A DNA stretch of 9,745 nucleotides from Deltaproteobacteria bacterium RIFCSPHIGHO2_12_FULL_43_9. GTDB taxonomy: Bacteria > Bdellovibrionota > O2-12-FULL-43-9. How positions within the stretch are numbered: position 1 is the first letter of the stretch; every line of letters starts with the position of its first letter. Shown here piece after piece: positions 6,955 to 9,745 of the stretch. The notes beneath the pieces are model-generated. The model saw only the letters and a list, made by a program, of their open reading frames with translations. It searched no databases and was not told the DNA's origin. The position numbers were made by a program, and so were the translations under genes. The stretch spans positions 1 to 9,745 of the forward strand of contig MGRR01000051.1 in the NCBI GenBank assembly GCA_001798265.1, in the 5' to 3' direction.

Positions 6955-7337
6955 ACCCGTGAATCATTACAGGGCGGTTTATAGCGGGTTTCTCCACCTA
7001 TCTCAAGACGGTCTTTCCCGAATTTAGTGGAACCTTGCTGTCGTCATCCTGAGCCGAAGGCGAAGGATCTCCCGCTAAAATGTGAAGAGATCCTTCGCCT
7101 TCGGCTCAGGATGACGCTCAAGACAGCGCAGTGTATTACGATTAATTTCCACTAAAAAGAGGAAAGAATCATCTCAAGAAGAGAAAAAAGGTGAATTTAT
7201 TCACGCGATTTTTGGCATTCAAATTGCTCAGTTAATTGTTTGGAGAGGCGCAACCAGGATAACATCCTGAAATTACTGTAACGGGGTTGACTCTAATTGC
7301 TGTGGGTGACACAAATTGTCAATTAAAGGAGAGGGCT
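6955..7337. other. Intergenic region at the left side of the operon-splitting segment
   Basis: No gene is seen in these 383 bp. They hold the long perfect palindrome at 7042-7116, a short palindrome GTGAAT-TT-ATTCAC (7191-7204), and the leader of the CHASE2 gene. TTGACT at 7287-7292 could be a -35 box for that gene, but no good -10 follows. Any promoter for the now separated permease and ATPase genes should also lie here, reading leftward; I could not recognise one. Confidence 0.6.
7042..7116. repeat. Perfect 29-bp inverted repeat with CGTCAT ends
   Basis: Left arm 7042-7070 and right arm 7088-7116 are exact reverse complements over 29 bases, with a 17-base loop. The arms carry GTCATCCTGAG and GAAGGATCT. 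Outside them, TTTAGTGGAA (7023-7032) and TTCCACTAAA (7147-7156) form a second, 10-bp inverted repeat, so the nested structure spans 7023-7156. The inner arm is a close variant of the tandem sequence at 9691-9745. As RNA it would fold into a very stable hairpin in either direction. Confidence 0.95.
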
Positions 7338-8429
7338 GTGAATTCAAATATTTTCTATAAATTAACTTTTTTAATTCTTACTTTATGCATGTCCTTCTAT
7401 TCATATGCAGAAACAGCGAAAGTTATTGTTTTGGCCATAGATGATGCAACTTTAGACTGGGCTAAAACCGAACCTTCACGATATGATGGGAAACCAATTA
7501 ATGATCCTGAGTCCAAAGACATGCGTCTTCTTAATGAATTGATACTTCGAATTCAAGAAAAATTGATCTCATTAGAGCCAGCACCCAACGCAATAGCCTG
7601 GGATATTGTATTTACTGAACACACAGGGACTAATGATGAAATGATAACCCATGATAATAAATGGGTTCCTTTACAATCTTCAGCCCCAGGAAAAGCTACG
7701 GAAGATTTGACGCTTCTCCTAAAGCAATCGTCTATCCCAATAGTACTGCCAGTCACTGCAGATGATGAAGCATATGACCATAGAATGTATATTGATGGAG
7801 AAAATAGATTTTGGGGGCATGCTTGGTCTTATAAGAGTGTTGATAAAGTAGGATTCTGGCCTCTTGACCCATGGGAAGCCAGGTCTATTGAGGGATCTGT
7901 AATCACTGATGAAAACGGGAACACAAAAAGAACATTTACTCGCATAACACTTCCCTTGGCCGTCTCCAGCTTTGCAGCATACCTGAGTCGGGTAAATCAC
8001 CTAACTAAAGATGAAGCCTCATCACAGGCAGAAAAAGCCGCCAGGTGTTTAAGCGAAAAATTTAAGCACGGAAAGAGTTTTGATGATTGGAGCACATTCA
8101 AAAAATATTTTGGGGATAAAGAAATTGAGCTTGATTTGTCTGGTTCAGGCCATGTCAGTCGTAAGATCTCGGGAATAAGACTTACTAAAACTGAGGTTGA
8201 AACCATTTCTGCGCTTGAGGTGTTAACGGGGCACGAAAAAACACTAAGAACCCTAACGAATTCAATGATTATAATTGGAGGTACAGGGACTGGTGTTGGT
8301 GATAAACACGATTATTTCGGAGATGGTGAATTGACCTCTGGGGTATATAGTCAAGCATGGGCGATTAAATATCTGATAGAAAAGTGGGATGAAGTGAAGG
8401 AGTCAGATTGTTTTAAAAATAGCAGATAG
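7338..8429 (+). CDS. Secreted free-standing CHASE2-like domain protein
   Basis: A 363-aa protein with a signal peptide (MNSNIFYK, then LTFLILTLCMSF, cleavage after SYA24) and then what looks like a single CHASE2 domain, an extracytoplasmic sensor module. Landmarks are VIVLAIDDATLDW (29-41), AIAWDIVFTE (85-94, the usual hydrophobic-D-x-x-F site), the SIPIVLPV strand (132-139), and near the end SMIIIGGTGTGVGDKHDYF (309-327) followed by GVYSQAWAIKYLI (335-347). CHASE2 is normally followed by about three membrane helices and a cyclase, GGDEF or kinase domain. This protein stops 16 residues after the domain with none of these. GTG 7338 is chosen because AAAGGAGAGG (7325-7334) lies just upstream and the signal peptide then starts cleanly; an in-frame TTG at 7287 is less likely. 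No lipobox. The ligand and role are unknown. Confidence 0.7.
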   Translation: MNSNIFYKLTFLILTLCMSFYSYAETAKVIVLAIDDATLDWAKTEPSRYDGKPINDPESKDMRLLNELILRIQEKLISLEPAPNAIAWDIVFTEHTGTNDEMITHDNKWVPLQSSAPGKATEDLTLLLKQSSIPIVLPVTADDEAYDHRMYIDGENRFWGHAWSYKSVDKVGFWPLDPWEARSIEGSVITDENGNTKRTFTRITLPLAVSSFAAYLSRVNHLTKDEASSQAEKAARCLSEKFKHGKSFDDWSTFKKYFGDKEIELDLSGSGHVSRKISGIRLTKTEVETISALEVLTGHEKTLRTLTNSMIIIGGTGTGVGDKHDYFGDGELTSGVYSQAWAIKYLIEKWDEVKESDCFKNSR

Positions 8430-8444
8430 AAATTAAAATCATTC

Positions 8445-8483
8445 CGTCATCCCCGGCGAGCGCAGCAAGCATCGGGGATCTCT
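8445..8483. repeat. CGTCATCCCCGG-type hairpin repeat after the CHASE2 gene
   Basis: ATCCCCG (8449-8455) pairs with CGGGGAT (8473-8479), and GC/GC pairs extend inward around a GCAGCAAG loop region. It begins with CGTCAT like the other dispersed repeats here. It starts 16 bp after the stop codon of the CHASE2-like gene and could limit readthrough, but there is no T-run after it. Confidence 0.7.
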
Positions 8484-8538
8484 GAGTTAAAAATATTACA
8501 AAATCCAAGTTGTGTCACCTCCCAAGGCAATTGACCAG

Positions 8539-8605
8539 GCTGCGCTTAGAATTAAAAATTTGAAGTGGAAAATCTTCAAAGTCACTCAAACATTATTTGT
8601 GAATA
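8539..8605. repeat. Right copy of the 67-bp duplicated operon junction
   Basis: Direct copy of 6888-6954, 59/67 identical, no gaps. On the - strand it holds the true end of the binding-protein gene (YSQIMFE, TGA at 8584-8582) overlapping a GTG that opens a relic permease start, MTLKIFHFKFLILSAA, compared with MILKIFSLKFLILSSA in the intact gene. The relic then loses all similarity to the permease. Seven of the eight differences are in the permease part; the binding-protein codons are unchanged. Confidence 0.92.
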
Positions 8606-9604
8606 CTTCTTCTTGATTTCGTCATGCTCTCTTAAAACATCGTCGACAAACTTCTGATTAAATGGGAAGGCGTTTGCCAGCACCTCGGCAAATGGCCTGG
8701 CCCCCTCGGGGGGTGGAAAATCCGGAACCGGTGAATACATGTTGCCGGTCGTAATCGCGTATTGCCCCGCCTGTGAAAACATAAAGTCATAAAATTTCTT
8801 CGCGGCTTCGGGTTCTTTGGTCCGCTTGAAAATCGCGATCGGGCTCGGCACCAATACCGCTCCGTCGACGGGATAAACCGCTCTTATAGGGCTACCACCC
8901 TTTTGCGCCTGAAGGATATTTTCAAGGAGTATAACGCCGATTGGGTACTCTTTTGATTCCATCTTCTGCCGGACTGTTGAATTGCCACCGGATGAAAAGG
9001 TGTCATTTTTTCGAAGCTCCTTAAAATAATCCCAACCATATTTTTTCGACAGATTGGCGACAGCAGTAAAATTTGTTCCCGATTCTAGCGGGCTCCCAAG
9101 GGCGACTTTTCCCTTCCACTTCGGATCCGCAAGCTCCTTAAAAGATTTCGGAGCATTGTTATCTGTAATGACATCTTTGTTATATGAAATTACCATTACA
9201 GGGATTCTTACAGTCACCCAAAGGTTGTCTCTGTTTTTAAAATCGGGTGAGATTCCTTTTATCGCCGGACTATCGTAGGCAAGGAGCAGACCATCCCTGG
9301 CCAGCTTTTCGTACCAGAATGGGTCTGAGGTCATAATCAAGTCAGCTTTCAGCTGATCTGCCGCTATCTCTGCGTTCACCTTCGCGAGAACCTTCTCACT
9401 CCCTGCGGCAAACCACTTTACCTCGATATCCGGCAACTCTCTTTTGAGGATTGGATTGAGTTGGTCAATTACATTTTCATATATTGATGTATAGACCCAG
9501 ATCTCTTTCTTCTTTTTACCTTCGACGGTTCCTTCTTTTTTTGTGCAACCAAGAATAAAAGATGAAAGCAAGAGTGGAATCAGAAGAAATATTTTAAAGC
9601 GCAT
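8582..9604 (-). CDS. ABC importer solute-binding lipoprotein, Fe(III)/family-1 type
   Basis: A 340-aa periplasmic binding protein anchored as a lipoprotein: signal peptide MRFKIFLLIPLLLSSF with lipobox ILGC, Cys20 becoming the lipidated residue, then a charged linker. The mature part follows the family 1 (iron/AfuA-like) layout: EIWVYTSIYENVIDQLNPIL, ADLIMTSDPFWYEKLARDGLLL, YNKDVITDNNAPKSFKELADPKWKGKVALGSP, AVYPVDGAVLVPSPIAIFK, and PEAAKKFYDFMFSQAGQ. The KSFKELADPKWKGKV stretch is very typical of Fe(III)-binding FbpA/FutA relatives, but phosphonate-binding proteins share it, so the ligand is uncertain. GGGGA lies about six bases before the ATG. The TGA stop overlaps a relic permease GTG. It should be the partner of the permease and ATPase genes on the far side of the 1.6-kb segment. 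Confidence 0.9.
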   Translation of the reverse strand: MRFKIFLLIPLLLSSFILGCTKKEGTVEGKKKKEIWVYTSIYENVIDQLNPILKRELPDIEVKWFAAGSEKVLAKVNAEIAADQLKADLIMTSDPFWYEKLARDGLLLAYDSPAIKGISPDFKNRDNLWVTVRIPVMVISYNKDVITDNNAPKSFKELADPKWKGKVALGSPLESGTNFTAVANLSKKYGWDYFKELRKNDTFSSGGNSTVRQKMESKEYPIGVILLENILQAQKGGSPIRAVYPVDGAVLVPSPIAIFKRTKEPEAAKKFYDFMFSQAGQYAITTGNMYSPVPDFPPPEGARPFAEVLANAFPFNQKFVDDVLREHDEIKKKYSQIMFE

Positions 9605-9643
9605 GTGGTTCCCCGGCTATTATGAGTCACTGCAAACGCAACC

Positions 9644-9685
9644 GTCATTGCGAGGAGCGCCTAAAGGGCGCGGCGAAGCAATCTC
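9644..9685. repeat. GTCATTGCGAGG-type hairpin repeat
   Basis: ATTGC (9647-9651) pairs with GCAAT (9678-9682), and GCGCC (9657-9661) pairs with GGCGC within 9668-9673, separated by an asymmetric loop. It is the same class as the ATTGC...GCAATGACG sequence at the left edge of the window (11-36). It lies upstream of the binding-protein gene. Confidence 0.75.
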
Positions 9686-9690
9686 GCGTT

Positions 9691-9745
9691 AGATCCTTCG
9701 CTTCGCTCAGGATGACGAAAGAGATCCTTCGCTTCGCTCAGGATG
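9691..9745. repeat. Two direct copies of a 24-bp CGTCAT-family sequence, cut by the window end
   Basis: AGATCCTTCGCTTCGCTCAG plus GATG occurs at 9691-9714 and again, identical, at 9722-9745, a period of 31 bp. The unit matches the arm of the perfect palindrome at 7088-7116 except for a shorter CTTCG run. The array may continue past the window. Confidence 0.92.

Larger units (their letters stand above)
6955..8538. other. Inferred 1.6-kb inserted segment splitting the ABC importer operon
   Basis: The bases between the two junction copies (6888-6954 and 8539-8605) separate a binding-protein gene from its permease and ATPase. They contain one + strand gene of unrelated kind, running against the operon, plus two CGTCAT-type repeats. 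No transposase, integrase or clear terminal inverted repeat is present at the two ends, so the mechanism is unknown. That this is an insertion is inferred from the operon logic and the flanking duplication. Confidence 0.6.

Noticed and set aside
7191..7204. Short palindrome GTGAAT-TT-ATTCAC as an operator
   Set aside because: It is only 6-bp arms in an AT-rich gap, it has no promoter elements beside it, and similar short palindromes arise by chance.
7287..7337. Upstream TTG start for the CHASE2-like gene
   Set aside because: It would place a polar 17-residue stretch before the signal peptide and has no ribosome site, while GTG 7338 has AAAGGAGAGG upstream.
7386..7395. Lipoprotein signal in the CHASE2-like protein (cysteine in LTLC)
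   Set aside because: The residue before Cys is Leu, not Gly/Ala/Ser, and a clear SYA cleavage site follows.

Overview
The window looks like a chromosomal contig from a Gram-negative bacterium. It encodes a secretin, an outer-membrane pilus part, a signal-peptidase II lipoprotein that binds a solute, and a periplasmic sensor-like protein. AT-rich, GTG-tolerant genes are separated by many short palindromic intergenic repeats whose ends read CGTCAT/ATGACG. That combination resembles uncultured Desulfobacterota/Deltaproteobacteria or related environmental lineages, but this is an impression and no phylogenetic marker is present.

Left part (1-2761, + strand): a tandem 15-bp repeat array and a double-hairpin repeat, then two overlapping Tad/Flp pilus genes. 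These are a short CpaC-like secretin and a CpaF/TadA-like ATPase with an N-terminal FHA domain. The expected downstream tadB/tadC membrane genes are absent.

Middle (2762-4541, + strand): two unrelated toxin-antitoxin pairs in the toxin-first order typical of higBA. The first is a RelE/ParE-type toxin with an XRE antitoxin. The second is a HigB-2-type toxin with a HigA-2/NadS-type antitoxin. Each has a 4-base ATGA overlap at the toxin end and palindromic candidate operators over its promoter; the second has two identical 15-bp palindromes in tandem.

Right part (4542-9604, - strand): an ABC importer of the Fe(III)/FbpABC type. In transcription order it comprises a lipoprotein binding protein, a fused two-domain permease and an ATPase without a TOBE domain. 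A 1.6-kb segment carrying one + strand gene splits the operon between binding protein and permease. That gene encodes a secreted, free-standing CHASE2-like domain. The segment lies between two direct copies (59/67 identical) of the old binding-protein/permease junction, so the original GTGA stop/start overlap is still readable on both sides. This split operon is the most notable structure seen here.

The window ends in more repeats of the same family (9644-9745). No tRNA, rRNA, CRISPR array, transposase or integrase was found.
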